From Antilocapra americana (lineage: Eukaryota > Chordata > Mammalia > Artiodactyla > Antilocapridae), in the NCBI GenBank assembly GCA_007570785.1, contig ML662479.1, positions 41,670 through 105,669 on the forward strand: a stretch of 64,000 nt of DNA, given 5' to 3'. Positions 23,650 to 35,526 of this stretch are shown in pieces; the first letter of the stretch is position 1, and every line of letters begins with the position of its first letter. The translations under genes and the position numbers were made by a program. The notes below the pieces were generated by a model. That model searched no databases, had not been told where the DNA came from, and was given only the letters and a program-made list of their open reading frames with translations.

Positions 23650-26440
23650 TGTATCAAGGGGGAAAAGATGTGTCAGACTTAGAGGACAAGCCACAAATTA
23701 CCATTTATGGATCCTACTCTGACCTTAGAGGGGCTGTTTCTTTTCTAAGTGCATTAATTGGGAATTAGGGAACTATTTAATTTTTTAGGTATGATAACAG
23801 CAATGTGGTTATTATTATATATATATATATATTTTTAAGGATCCTTAACATTTATCAGTATACACTGAAATATCTATAAACAACATTTGGGATTTGCTTC
23901 AAAATACTTCAGCTGGGGAGCAAGATGAAGAGGAGGATGGGGCAGAAATGAAATAAGATTGGCTATGCAGAAACAAATGGTTAAAGCTAAATACATGAGG
24001 ATTCATTTATATATGTTTGAAATTCTCTATTCTAAAAAAAATTGCTAAATAGAAAAATACAGAAAACAATATTTGGCATTTGAATAGCTATCAAAAATAA
24101 GGCTACTACAACTCTATGGGAAAATTTTCATTTTGGAACTCTTTGGAGGAACCGTCCATAAGCTTTGGTCTCAAAGCAGACAGGGGAGCCCACGTGGGAA
24201 GACAGACAAGTTCTGACTCTTACAGAAGCTCCCTTCTGAGATCCCAACTGGCTGAAAACCCACTGTATGCTCAGAGAATCTGCCATTTAATTCAGGTAAT
24301 CAGAAGGCCACTGATGAGCAACTCCAAGCCCATGCTGACCCCATGCCCCCTGTCTAGCTTTGGAATACACACATCCTAAAAAAGACCAAACTCAGGTCAG
24401 GTCAGGTCAGCCCCTATGTCCTACAGACTAGAAGCCAGAGGCTGATGGAAGCCTGTCATTGGGTTTGGACTCCAGGTGGTTATGAGCCTTGCCTGGCTTG
24501 TCTGAGGTGTGGGGCAGAAAAGAGCTGGCTCTGCATCTGGACTCAACAGTGCTGGGAAATAGCAGTCCAGCATTTCAGAAAGTGGACATCTCACAGTACT
24601 CACAGCCTCACGGGGACAACTGAAGGGCCAGGAGGTCTTCTGCTGAATCAAATGTAAACACCACGGTTACCTGCCAAACGAGTGATGAAATAATGTGTTG
24701 CAAATAGGATTGAGTAATGCAACTCTCTGTATTAAAGTCATCACCATTTACCAATATCCCATTTACAATGGAAAATGGTGGGGGGGATACCCAGTGAAAG
24801 AAGATAGTATTAAGAGGCACCATGAGACAAATCACATCTTGCAAACACAGGACACAGTCCAAAGACAACTAACTTACAGTCCCATCAGAAGACTAAATCA
24901 CTTGGCAGCCGGGGTCCAAAGGCACTGCAACACGGTCTGGGCTAGTTAGGCAGTTTCCAGAAAGTCCAAGAAAAAGGAAACCCTTTAATGATGGCAAAAT
25001 AATGAGAGCTTAAACACAGTTACAGATAATGCATCTTCTCATTTTTTAAAAACTGTATTTAATTCCTCAAAACAACTTTGTTTTTCCTAAATTAGCATTC
25101 ATATAAAAACAGCCAGCTACCGTCTCATCATTGCCAGGTGGCCTGAGGATCCCAAGTGCCTCTGACGTGAGAAGGACCGAGATGCACCGAGGACAGAGAT
25201 GATTTGGAAACAGGAGCTAGGTGGTGGCGAATGCACTGCAGAGCCAGAGTTGACAGGACGGAGGCACAGGCCCTGATGCCCAGGTCCAGAGGATATCTGG
25301 GAATATCCACAGGTTCCACCTCGGGTGATTCTGAAGATCAAATACATTCACTAACATGTAAGCTCCCCAAGGACAAGGACTCCCCCTATTTTATTTACTA
25401 ACCTACCTCAAGCACCCAGAAGAATCCCTGGCACACTGTCAGGCCTCAATAAATATTTGTGGGATGAGTCAAGTGAGAAAACAGGGAAGTGCATTTTATA
25501 TGCTGTAAAGTGCCATCAAATGTAGAGTATTAATACCAGTTGATCTTTCGGACTCTTTTAATTAGAACTTCATTCTGAATTGGATTTAAAAAAAAAAAAT
25601 ACTCTCATGTTTAGACAGTGACCAAAAGCAAATTAATTTCCTAACAGATGTGTAGACAGCTTGCTTTTGTTGAAGGAACAATGGAATGGGAGAAACTACT
25701 AATGAAAGTAGGTCACAGAGAGGAAGGGGCCACAGAGTACAATAAAGGCTGATGCCTAAGCAACCCAGCTGGAGAAGGAAAGATCAGGAACTGGGCAAAT
25801 GGATCAGAGAACTTCCTCTCACTCGGCACTCACCGGGAATGTAACTCAGGGCGCTCTGCTTTATTAACAAGTCTGCTTCCAGGGCCTGATCTCACACTCT
25901 GGGGCAATGAGGTCTCAGCTGTCTGGTCATTGGACTCCCAGTGCCAGACACACGGTAGGTGTTCAATAAATATTTGTTAAATGGAAGAGAACTGGGGGGA
26001 GAGAGGGAATCAAAGTCTGAGCTAATGATCTTGCAGGGACACAGCCCCCAGGAAAATAGGGTTCAAGCTGCTGACGGGAGAGAAGATATCACCAGGAGGA
26101 CCAGATTTGCTCAGGAGGTGGACGTGAGCATCCATGGAAGGAAAGAAACCTCGACCTGAACTGAAGCCTGGGCCATCACTTCCTGGAAAGGTTAAGAAGC
26201 GCTGGCACCACTTGGGTGAGAGAGGTGGCACCTCAACTAAAGCAGGCCTTTCCCTTACCCAGCATCTGAAACGAGGGGAAAGAAAATGGGTCAAAGCGCT
26301 TCTCCACACCCAACACTCCTGACACCTGCAGCCCTTCAGGGGGTAACAGTGGGTACTTCCTCCCACGAGGTCTCCCTCCACTGGTGGTCCCGGAAGGTCC
26401 GCCCTCTCCATGAGCCAAAGAGGGGTGTCTGGGCCAGGCG
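23650..26440. other. Intergenic region and probable 3' UTR side of ZSCAN25
   Basis: Contains a (TA)n run near 23816-23832 and a CAGGTCAGGTCAGGTCAG repeat near 24391-24410. Minus-strand AATAAA candidates for ZSCAN25 lie near 25860 and 25387 (plus-strand TTTATT). No other gene is supported. Confidence 0.4.
25355..25470 (+). repeat. L2 3' end
   Basis: TAAGCTCCCCAAGGACAAGG through CAATAAATATTTGTGGGATG, the typical L2 terminus. A similar tail is at about 25940-25985. Confidence 0.6.
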
Positions 26441-27150
26441 CCCTCACTGCCCCGGGGGCTCCTGGCGGTGCTGCGTCTTCTGGTGCCGGTTGAGGATGGA
26501 GCGCTGGTTGAAGCTGCGGCCACAGGCCGGGCAGCAGTACGGCTTCTCCCCGGTGTGGATCCTCTGGTGCCGGACCAGCCGCTCGCCCTTGCTGAAGCGC
26601 TTCCCGCACACCTGGCAGCCATAGGGCTTCTCGCCGGTGTGGGCCCGCCGGTGCACCGCCAGGTTGGCGTTCCTGCTGAAGCGCTTGCCACACTCGCAGC
26701 TGTACGGCTTCTCACCCGTGTGCGCTCGGCGGTGCACCTGCAGGTGCTGCCGGCGGCTGAAGCGCCTCCAGCAGTCCGCACACTGGAAGGGCTTCTCGCC
26801 CGTGTGGCTGCGCTGGTGGACCGCGAGGTGGTGGCGCTGGCTGAAGGTCTTCCGGCACTCGCCGCACACGTGCGGCCGCCGGCCCAGGTGCGTCCGCTGG
26901 TGCTTCAGCAGGTACTCGCGCAGTGCAAAGCCCTTGCCGCACTCCCCACAGCTGTACGACTTCTCCTCCTCGTGCGTCCGCTGGTGTCGGACCAGGTTGG
27001 AGCTCCGACTGAAGCCTTTCCCACACTCGGGACACTGGAAAGGCTTCCAGAAGGAGCTGTGGGTCTGGAGGTCATCAGGCAGCGGGGCGATGCTGTGCTG
27101 GGGCGGGAGCGGCCCAGGCGCGTTTCCCAGCGAGCTCCCGGCCTCCTGCT
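26440..27150 (-). other. ZSCAN25: GC-rich, CpG-dense zinc-finger exon of ZSCAN25
   Basis: The terminal exon coding for the finger array is as CpG-dense as a promoter island although it lies at the 3' end of the gene. This explains the long antisense frames here: the antisense of C2H2 repeats in this codon usage stays open. The seven fingers share HTGEKP-type linkers, except between fingers 1-2 (THEEEKS) and 2-3 (THLGRRP). Confidence 0.6.
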
Positions 27151-30100
27151 CGCATAGTCTTCCCAGCTCCGGGCCCTGGAGAGCGGCCTCCCCACACCGC
27201 TCTGCCGGCCCGCAAGTGAGCTGCCCCTTGGGGTCTGCCAGCTGGGTCTTTGCCTCCTTGTCCTTGCTCCCCAGGCCTACAGGACAAAGGAGATACAGAC
27301 CGACACTGAAGCGGATGTGAAGGGAAACTTCTCGTCAGAACTCGGCTTCTAATGTGTCCCATTAACAACTACCAATTACCTCAGTGCATCTCACTTACTC
27401 TGTCTCTAAAACCAGATATTTCTTCACTTCTTTCCACCTGTTATGGACTGAATGTTTGGGCTCCCTCCAAAATTCACAGGCTGAAGCTAGTCTAAGCCCC
27501 CATGGGGCTGCTGTTAGGAGGTGGGGCCGTTGGACACTAATTAGGTGAGGGTCTAGGGGTGGAGCCCGCAGGATGGGACCATGTCCCAGAAGAGCAGAAG
27601 CCAGGGCTGGCTCTCAGCACACAGGGGTCATGTGAGCGGGAGCCCTCGTGATGGATTAACGGCTTTATAAAAAAGGAGGAAGAGACATGAGATCTCTCTC
27701 CCCCTCCCTCTGCCACATGAGGACCCGGCAAGAAGGCGACTGCCCATGAACCAGGAAGAAAGGCCCTCGCCAGACCACAAATGTGCCAGCAACTAGATCC
27801 GGGACTTTCCAGCCTCCGGAACTGGAGATATTAAGTGTCTGTTGTTAAAGCACCCCACTCTGTGGTATTTTGTGACAGCAGCCCAAGCCTAGACCATCTC
27901 CCTGCCTTCTTACAGAACCATCTGCTCAACTGCAATGCCCTCCCTCTTAACTTCCTACTGAGTCACCCTGTTTTTTCCTTCAAAATCTGATTCAATGCTG
28001 TCCTCTAAGGAACACGCCTTGATTTCTCCCCCGCCGTGGGTCTCATCAGCCCATGCATTCAATTAGCACTGTTTACTGCACACTCACTTACACATGACCT
28101 CGTTGCACACACTACTCTACAGTCGTCGAGATGTTCAGCTTCCCCAGGATTACAGACCTGTTCCAGCAATTTCTCCACATTCTCCCTCAGCTCACTGTCC
28201 CTGCTCACACTGTGCCCTCCACCTCACCCTGGTTTATTACCCTGGAGTGGGTTCTTTACTTCTTTCCACCTGCTATGGAAAGAACTCTCTGGGAGCCTGG
28301 CATAGGGACTGACTCAGGGGAGATGCTTCGAGACTCCTGGATGGGCCAGTGAACGCAGCTTTCTATACCAGGCCACCTAGACATCAGCACATTTATTAGG
28401 AATGAAATGCCCGTCCACAGGTCCTTCCTTTGTTCCCTCTTTTACTCTCTTTAAATTAACAGAATAATTGGTTACATAAGATCAAGAGGAAGGGGAAGAG
28501 AAGAGAGGAGAGAGATACTAGGGAGCAAAGAAGCCAAGAAAGAAGAGGGACATGATAAGTCACACTTACACAGGAGAGCCCTCTCAGGCAAGGTCATTAA
28601 AAGAGAAAAGGAGAAGGACACGTAATGCTTCCTGATCTGACAAAATACGGAGGAGACAGCCAGCATGTCTGATGACTTACCTGCAGGTGAGACCCCACAG
28701 TCCTGGGGTTCCACGTACTCCCCAAAGCAGTCTATCTGGGCTGGAGTTACGTGCCTCCACTCCTCCTCAGGGAAAGCCAGGGCCATGTCTTTAAATGGGC
28801 CCAACCCCTGAAACAGCACAGGAGATGGCTAAGGATAAAGAAAGAATCCCAAGGCAGGAGCAGCTGAAGAGCAGACACACAGGGGGCCACACTCCAGGGG
28901 AGAACAGAGCGAGCAGATGGAGGTACCAGGGTCCCGGACGGCTCCAAAATGGGACTGCAAGTGCCTCCCTCTCGACAGTTTAATGACAGAGAAGTGATGG
29001 ACTTGTCTGAGCCACTGTGTTGAGTCTTGGCTGCAGCCACTTTGCTGGTACCCAATAACCACAGCCTCCAATTTCCGCTACTCAATCACCTCCACTACAT
29101 CCTCATATTGGAGGGAGATGGGGGCTTCTATTTATCCCCTCATGTAGAATCAATTTTCCCTCAGAGACAAGCAAATACTTGGGCAGGCCCTGTCTTAAGA
29201 ACAGCGCCACGTTAAAATGAATGTGCTGCTGTCATGACACAGTAAAGAAGAACACTTGTGGCGGGAGAAAGTCTAACTTAATTGAAAAAAAAAAACGCTG
29301 ATGTCTCCTCTAAATGTCCTTGGAAAACAGAAGCAGGAAACAGCACAGGCACCAAACCTTGCCCAAATACTGCTTTAATGAGCTCAAACTTGAGTCACTT
29401 CTTTTTTTTCTGCCAAATGAGTTCTACAAGGAACTCCTCACTTTAAGACTTGATGTCCCTTTCAGAAAGCTGTCACACTAGAAACCCCCCACCTCCCTGG
29501 GAAGACTGGGCATGAAATGGGAGAAACTCACACCATGACAGGAGTGCCCACCTGTGCTCTAGGGACCCCCATCTGTGGCAGGCTGAGGTGCTAACAAGGC
29601 CAAAACTCCTGGTGCAGCCTTTGGAGGGGCCAGAGAGACCATCCCACTTGGCAATGCTGGGCGCCCCTACCTCTGAGTCAGCAACACTCCTGCTGACTCG
29701 GTGGGGAGGAAGGGGTCCAGAGGAAGAGCAGCCACAGACAGATCCATAAAGGCTATCCACAGAGGGCTACTGATCTCCTGGCCGCCCACCACAGCCTAGA
29801 TCATGCCTGTGGGGTTTCCACCAATAATGGCTTCCTCCTCACAACTGGGCTTCCCTTGTGGCTGAGAGGTAAACAATCTGCCTGCCAATGCAGGAGACGT
29901 GGGTTCAATCCCTGGGTTGGGAAGATCCCCTGGAGGAGGGCATGACAACCCACTCCAGTATTCAGTATTCTTGTCTGGAAAATTCCATAGACAGAGGAGC
30001 CTGGTGAGCTACATACAGTTCATGGGGCTGCAAAAGAGTCAGACATGACTGAGTGTCTGAATAACACCACAATTACAAAAGTAATACTGAGTTGACTGAG

Positions 30101-32880
30101 AAAAAAAAAGAATCAAAGAGTAATACAAATGAGTGAACTGAGCCTCATAGGCGCCTAGACCCTAAGGCATAAGGCTCAATCCAAATTAATAACTGATGAT
30201 AGTCAAATGGAGAAAACGAAGCTGTCACATCCATCAGGATGAGAAAGGAAGAATCACTCAACTCTGCAGTGCTCTGCTGTGCGGAGAACTTTTGAGGAAG
30301 GTGCACCTCATTCAAAGCAACCTCATGATTCCTGAAGGGCAGGCAAAGCTCACCTGGGATCCAGCCGTCAGGAAGCTGGCTGCCACCTCTTGGTCTCTGG
30401 TGCTCACTGCAGGGAGGCCAGCACCAGCCTGAAGGACTGGCAAAGCTGAGCAGAAAAGGAAAACAGGAGCAGGATTAGCACTATCCTGCAGCAGCTCAGC
30501 CACAGGCTCTGCTGCCCTACACACAGAACCCTGGGAACCATAAGGAGACTCCACACAGGCCGGGCATGGGTGTACCCAACTCTGTTCTCAACTGGGAAGA
30601 AGGACCCAACCCAATACGCAGGGCCCTTCAGGACAGTTCATGCTCCCAAGTCACAGGCTCACAATAACCCCCTTTGAGATTCAGCAACACAGTAAAGTCA
30701 CCTGTTACTTTCAGGGATTTGGTTTATCCACCCACTTAAAAAAAAAAAAATTCCTACATGTCAGCTACATATACCCTGGCGCTCTCCATATTAAGGATGT
30801 GAGGGGAAGGAGAAGAAATGACAAGACAGCGTGATTCCAGATAGCCCTGAAATTGAGAGGTTGAGCTATAGAAAACAACTTCACTACATGTGTTTCCTAT
30901 TGAAGTCAAGAAGGAAGTCAGGGAAATGCAGAACTGTGCCCGCAGGTGCCTTGGTTTATCAGCTGAGGGGTCTATAAAGGAAAGTGGAACACGGAGTACA
31001 AAGCAGTTTTCTGCACCCTATCTTCTTATTGCTTGCATCTTACCCTGCTCCTGGAAGGCCTGTGTCCCCTCTCCAGGGTCCTGGCTGAGCTGCTCCTCAG
31101 TGCCTCGGTCAAGGCCTTGGATGCCTTCCCCGTGGGGCATCCCCCACTCGGGCTTGACCTCCACGGGCCCCAGGTGGACACTTGGTTCCCAGGGGTCTCT
31201 GCAAAGTGCTGTTTCCTCCCGCTGTCCCTGCACGTGGCACGGAACCTAAGAAGAGTCCCCAACACCTGTTAGAACAAGGCCTGCCTAAGGCTGTCATGAA
31301 AGCCATTCCAGCTGCTGGGGAACAGACAAGCCGGCTCAGCTCTTCCCAAGCACAGCAGTGAAAAGGAAGCTAAACTGCCTTCATCAGGCTCTGAGATCAG
31401 ATACTTGTTTGTATCCATGCAATTTGACAAGAGTCCTGTCAGCTCACCTCGGTACTGATCACATTTCATTGTGATCTTTCACATTTCATTGTCAAGTACC
31501 ATGTCATTGAGAACTTTAGCCCAAAATATGCATTAGAAAAAAACATTCCTCAGTTAAAGATGCCGAAAACAAAAAATTCAAGGCCTAGACTGTGCAGTGA
31601 ATTAGTGAGGGAAAAAACTGTTCTATAAATAGCAAGGAAAACCAAAACCCACAAAAACAGGCCCTTTCTGGTCCACTTTTAAGCTCCTACTAAAGACAAA
31701 ACAAACAACTCTCTTAGACAATACAGGAAGTCAGGGTGACTGCTGTGGGAAAGGGGAGGATAAACTGAAGGAAGGTTGTGACCTACAAGCAAAACAGTAA
31801 TGTTTGGTCCCACCCTCTCCTAGAGAGCCGGCAGGAAACTGTACCAGAGAGGGACGGAGACATGACCGAGTCCCAGGGAAGCCTCTGAGGTGCAAAGTCA
31901 CTAATTATGTGAGTCTCTGAGCCAACATCTCAGACGTGGAAACGGCACTGCTACAGACAGCGTTCCTGAGAAAAACTGTTCACCAAGTAGAATTCCCTGC
32001 AACCCACATACATCTCCGCCCAAGAGGAAGGAGACCCCCAGGCCTTTGAAATCCGTAACTGCCTTCCTTTTTTTTTTCATTTTTGGCCATGCCACACAGC
32101 ATGTAGAATCTTAGTTCCCTAACCAGGGATTGAATCTGGTGCCCCCTGCATTAGAAGCCAGAGTCTTAACCACTGGACCACTTAACTACTGCGAGGTCCA
32201 CCACTGCCTTCTTGGACCCAAGGCTCACAAAGGAAAGATGGCCAAGCTCCTGCCCTGATGACCAGAAAAGAAGCTACCGACCCTTCCACCGGCCCCGCGT
32301 CTTCCCTGGGAATAGCTTTCCTTGTGGAAAACTCCTCTACCCTTCAAAAAGTACTTCTAGTGGCCCGGGAGCAAAGAAAAGAGAGACTCTGCATGCAGGT
32401 TACCCACTCCCACTGCTTCATCAAACCTCTCGATTCTTTACAGCTTCCCTTCCACATCAACAAAGCAAGACCCAGAACCCCCTTCTCACCCACCGCCTTG
32501 GCCTCCAGAGCTCTCTGCGTGAAGTCCTCCACCATGGCCACCAGGGCCTTGCCGCTCTCGGGGCCATGCTCCCAAATCCAGGCGTAGAACTCCCGTGGCA
32601 GGATGGTCAGGAACTGCTCCAGCACTAGCAGCTCCAGGATCTGCTCCTTGGTGTGCAGCTCGGGCCGCAGCCACTGGCGACAGAGCTCCTGGAGCTCCCT
32701 GAGGGCTTCCTGGGGCCCGGCCGCCTCCTGGTAGCGGAACTGCCGAAACCGCAGGCGAAAAGTCTCTGGGCTGGGGTCCTCCCTCATCCTGCCCCACGGC
32801 AGCTCTTTCTCCAGTTTCACCACAGGGCCACCCATTTGCTGCTGAGGCTCTTCTGCCATTCCTGGACGCTCTATAAGCAT
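26444..32880 (-). CDS. ZSCAN25: ZSCAN25, SCAN and C2H2 zinc-finger transcription factor
   Basis: Five coding exons on the minus strand: 32880-32494 (SCAN), 31245-31044, 30445-30354, 28807-28681 and 27276-26444. All have GT-AG borders and compatible phases, giving 546 codons plus TGA; I recall about 544 residues for human. The SCAN dimerisation domain covers about residues 35-118, with the [20 protein letters not shown] core. A short KRAB-A-like exon (about 228-270, with [13 protein letters not shown]) follows. Seven C2H2 fingers run from about 350 to 540. The fifth finger has only one residue between its two cysteines (CEC). Nearly every exon matches human ZSCAN25 as I remember it, including the C-terminal HRQEP. 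The start is the ATG at 32880, 30 bases inside an exon whose acceptor precedes 32910. The protein should act in the nucleus as a SCAN-dimerising DNA-binding regulator; its targets are not evident from sequence. Confidence 0.95.
27440..27897 (+). mobile_element. MaLR solo LTR (MLT1/MST type) in a ZSCAN25 intron
   Basis: TGTTATGGACTGAATGTTTG start, GGAGGTGGGGCCGTTGG, CCTCGTGATGGATTAACGGC, TGAGGACCCGGCAAGAAGGC and TTTTGTGACAGCAGCCCAAG near the end. These are landmarks of MaLR (ERVL-MaLR) LTRs. It is antisense to ZSCAN25 and has no internal sequence. Confidence 0.8.
29847..30068 (+). mobile_element. Bov-tA SINE in a ZSCAN25 intron
   Basis: Plus-strand copy, antisense to ZSCAN25, lying about 290 bases from the exon at 30354-30445. 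A small duplication (CAGTATTCAGTATTC) is visible in its middle. Confidence 0.9.
32068..32200 (-). mobile_element. CHR-type SINE, antisense, in a ZSCAN25 intron
   Basis: Poly-T then TTTGGCCATGCCACACAGC, CCAGGGATTGAATCTGGTGC and CTTAACCACTGGACCACTT. The copy is in gene sense. Confidence 0.82.
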
Positions 32881-32910
32881 CTTCACACCCCCTCCCAGAA
32901 GACTGAAGGT
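32494..32910 (-). other. ZSCAN25: ZSCAN25 exon with start codon and SCAN domain
   Basis: The acceptor before 32910 is a pyrimidine tract ending CTACAG. A 30-base leader precedes the ATG at 32880-32878, and a second in-frame ATG lies seven codons on. The exon closes at the donor GCG|GTGGGT, phase 0. The next exon begins GTT CCG, giving the A-V-P join seen in the human protein. Confidence 0.9.
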
Positions 32911-33399
32911 CTGTAGGGAAGACCAGACAGACAACAGAAAAATAAATAAGACACCAGGAAGCTCGGGGCATCCCAGTTCTGCCTCTACATCAATATACAT
33001 TCCACTGGAGAACAAGATAACGAGACATTTTCAAAAGACTAGACATATATCCTGAGTCATGTCAATTCAACTCAGTATTTGCTAACCACTTATGTGTGGA
33101 GGATAAACAGAAAACATACAAGACTTAGCTTATACTCACAAATAGCTTAGAATTTTATGAACAGGATAACACTATAATCACTAAATGAAGATGAGCTATA
33201 ACTAGGTCAGTCACCAGGGGCCACTCTTCCAAAATCAAAAAAAATATACATTCAACATATACCTATGACTGGCCCACAGTAGCTAGGAACACAAGTGAGA
33301 ACAAGATAAAGTGCTTGCCCTTTGAAACTCACAAACTGGTGCAGCAGATGGAAAAAAAAATGTAAACAAATAAATTTAAATTATATGAGAATTAGTTCT

Positions 33400-33880
33400 A
33401 AAAAGGAAATAAGGAAAGTGTTAATGGGGACAATCAACTAGGAGAAGGCTTTTCTAAAGAAATGACACTTAAGATGAGACCCAACAAATGAATGAGAATG
33501 AGCCAGTCATTCAAGGAACTTTCCAGGCAAAAGCCTGGGGGCTAGACATTACTGGCAGTCTGTAAAGAAGCCAAAGTGCAAAGTGGCTTCAGTAGAGTCA
33601 GAGAGGGACAGAACACAGGGGAAGGAGGAAAACAGATTATCCAGGGCCTGGGCATGCAGTAAGAATTATGGACTTCACTCTTATTCCTTATTTTAGTGTG
33701 GAGATATATGTTCTTCAGAGGTCACTCTGCCTGCAAAGTGTCAGCAGAGTATTGATATAAAGGGTCAAGAAGGAAAGCTGCACTGACTGTAGTCCAAGCA
33801 GGAGACAGAGACTTAGATCAGGGTGGTGGCAAAGAAGCAGAGAGTCAAGGCATTTTGCAGGTAAAACCAATAGCCTTGTT
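33400..33880 (+). repeat. Ancient interspersed repeat, diverged copy between ZSCAN25 exons
   Basis: GCAAAAGCCTGGGGGCTAG, GTCCAAGCAGGAGACAGAG and ATCAGGGTGGTGGCAAAG match the family found at 55.4-56.0 kb. Confidence 0.45.
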
Positions 33881-34494
33881 GGTGGCTAGAATATGACAGT
33901 GTGCTGAGCCTAAAGAAAACAACAGAATGATATACATACCATCACTATAACTGTTCAAGAGTTTCAGCTTGTGTAGGCTTTACCATTTAGAAAGCATGTG
34001 AGCACACAATCTCATTTAATACAGACAACCATATTAGAAACTGAAAATGTAAGAGGTCAGACAGATGATTGAGGTCAGCCTCCCAAAACACAGGAGTATA
34101 GATAAGAAACATGGGAAGCCAAAAAAAAAAAAGTTTATGCAAGTTCAAGCACTCATGAGAAAGAAGACACCTGTAGACTTGGGGTAAGGGAAAGGAGGAA
34201 GAATCACCTTAAATGTAGCAGTGAATAAACGAATGGCAGTAGGCATTAATATTTTCCAAACGTCTGCTTAATATTCTATTGCGTGTTTGTGTATCTATCT
34301 ACCCTTCTCAAATGTATTTACATTTTCATTCTATTTGTTTTCTCTGCTGCATCAATTAAGACTTCTCTTTCCTGACTTTCTACCTACTGAGTTTGTTCAC
34401 CCCACGATTGCATTTACCGCATTACAGTGCGAATGCTTATCCGTGTGTCTCCAACTACAAGATTCCCTTTACTAAAGAAATGTCCTCATTCTGA

Positions 34495-34609
34495 GGAATT
34501 CCCTGGCGGTCCAGCGGTTAGGGCTCTGAGCTTCCACTGCAGGAGCCACGGGTTCTATCCCTGGTCTGGGAACTAAGATGCCGTACTGACCGGCCAAAAA
34601 AAACAAAAG
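34495..34609 (+). mobile_element. CHR-type SINE
   Basis: AATTCCCTGGCGGTCCAGCGG head, GGTTCTATCCCTGG and GGCCAAAAAAAACAAAAG tail. It lies just downstream (gene sense) of the ZSCAN25 first exon. Confidence 0.85.
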
Positions 34610-34729
34610 CCCTCACTCACTCATCTTCTACTTCTAGCACTAGACAAACAGAAGGCGTCACTTTGCTATTCTTTGAATGAGCTCGTTCTAAAACGACCAC
34701 TTTTCACTCTTCAGAGTGTTCTGCTTCGG

Positions 34730-35420
34730 CTCAAGATATCCGCGTTCTGGAGACACGCCCCGTTGAGCCAAGCCTGGCCGGGCGCGACCAACCTCGCTCC
34801 TACCTGAGCCGCGCGCCGGACGGCCCCCGCGGGAGCCCGACCCGCAAGGCCTCGGTGCTGCGGGAGGCAGCTCCAGGGAGACGCGCCGCCCTCAGCGTCC
34901 GCCGCGCCGCCGCCGCCGCCGGCGCCTGCAGCGGCCCAGGGCACGGAACCCGGGCCTCAGCCACCTCGGCCCCGCCACTCGGACGCGCCTCCCCTCACGG
35001 CCGCACGCCTGAGGTAGGCTCGACCCAGCCCGCGGTGAGCCGGAAGTGGGCGGCGGGCGCCGTCAGACAGGTGCGTAAAGGAACGGCCCCTTCCGCTTCC
35101 TCTCTAGGACTCTCGGAGGCCGCTGCGTCTCGTTGGTCCCCTTCCCCGGGGACCGTTCCGGAGCGAGAGCGGGACCCCCGGAGGCTCCGCCCACCTGCCT
35201 CCCTGGAGGCCCACAGTGGCCGGGCCTCGGGCGCCTGCGCGCCTTTGCATCTGCGCTTCCTGGTGGGAAGGACGCTTATCCGGACACACCGCGGGACACA
35301 GCGCCTCCCGCGTGGGACTTTAGATGAGAGCCCAGTCTGTCCGCACATATTACTGCGTCCTCCGGTGCTTTGCGCGAGGCGTAGGGTCAGAGGGTGACGG
35401 AGGGAAGCAGCGGGTATTGT
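34730..35420 (-). promoter_or_regulatory. ZSCAN25: CpG island and untranslated first exon of ZSCAN25
   Basis: This block is strongly GC- and CpG-rich, with runs of GCCGCC and CGCG, in otherwise AT-rich DNA. On the minus strand a good donor, CTCAG|GTAGGAG, ends a likely 5' UTR exon at 34804, about 1.9 kb upstream of the SCAN exon. No TATA box is evident, as is usual for broadly expressed CpG-island promoters. The island continues past the probable start to about 35400 and could fire in both directions. Long open frames across it follow from its GC content and are not genes. Confidence 0.7.
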
Positions 35421-35526
35421 GGGGACGCCTAAGAGGCTTCTACCCTGGGTACTGCGTGGGGGCGTTGGGTAGGGGCTAGTCAGGGAAGGTTTCCTGGGGG
35501 AGCCGGCACCTGAGCTCAGATTTGCT

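Noticed and set aside
26468..27320. Two antisense ORFs of more than 220 codons over the ZSCAN25 finger exon
   Set aside because: They are the complement of a GC-rich C2H2 array. The sense strand has seven conserved fingers and the antisense products have no domain.
34855..35397. 180-codon ORF in the ZSCAN25 CpG island
   Set aside because: Arginine/alanine/proline-rich translation typical of CpG islands, with overlapping frames on both strands.
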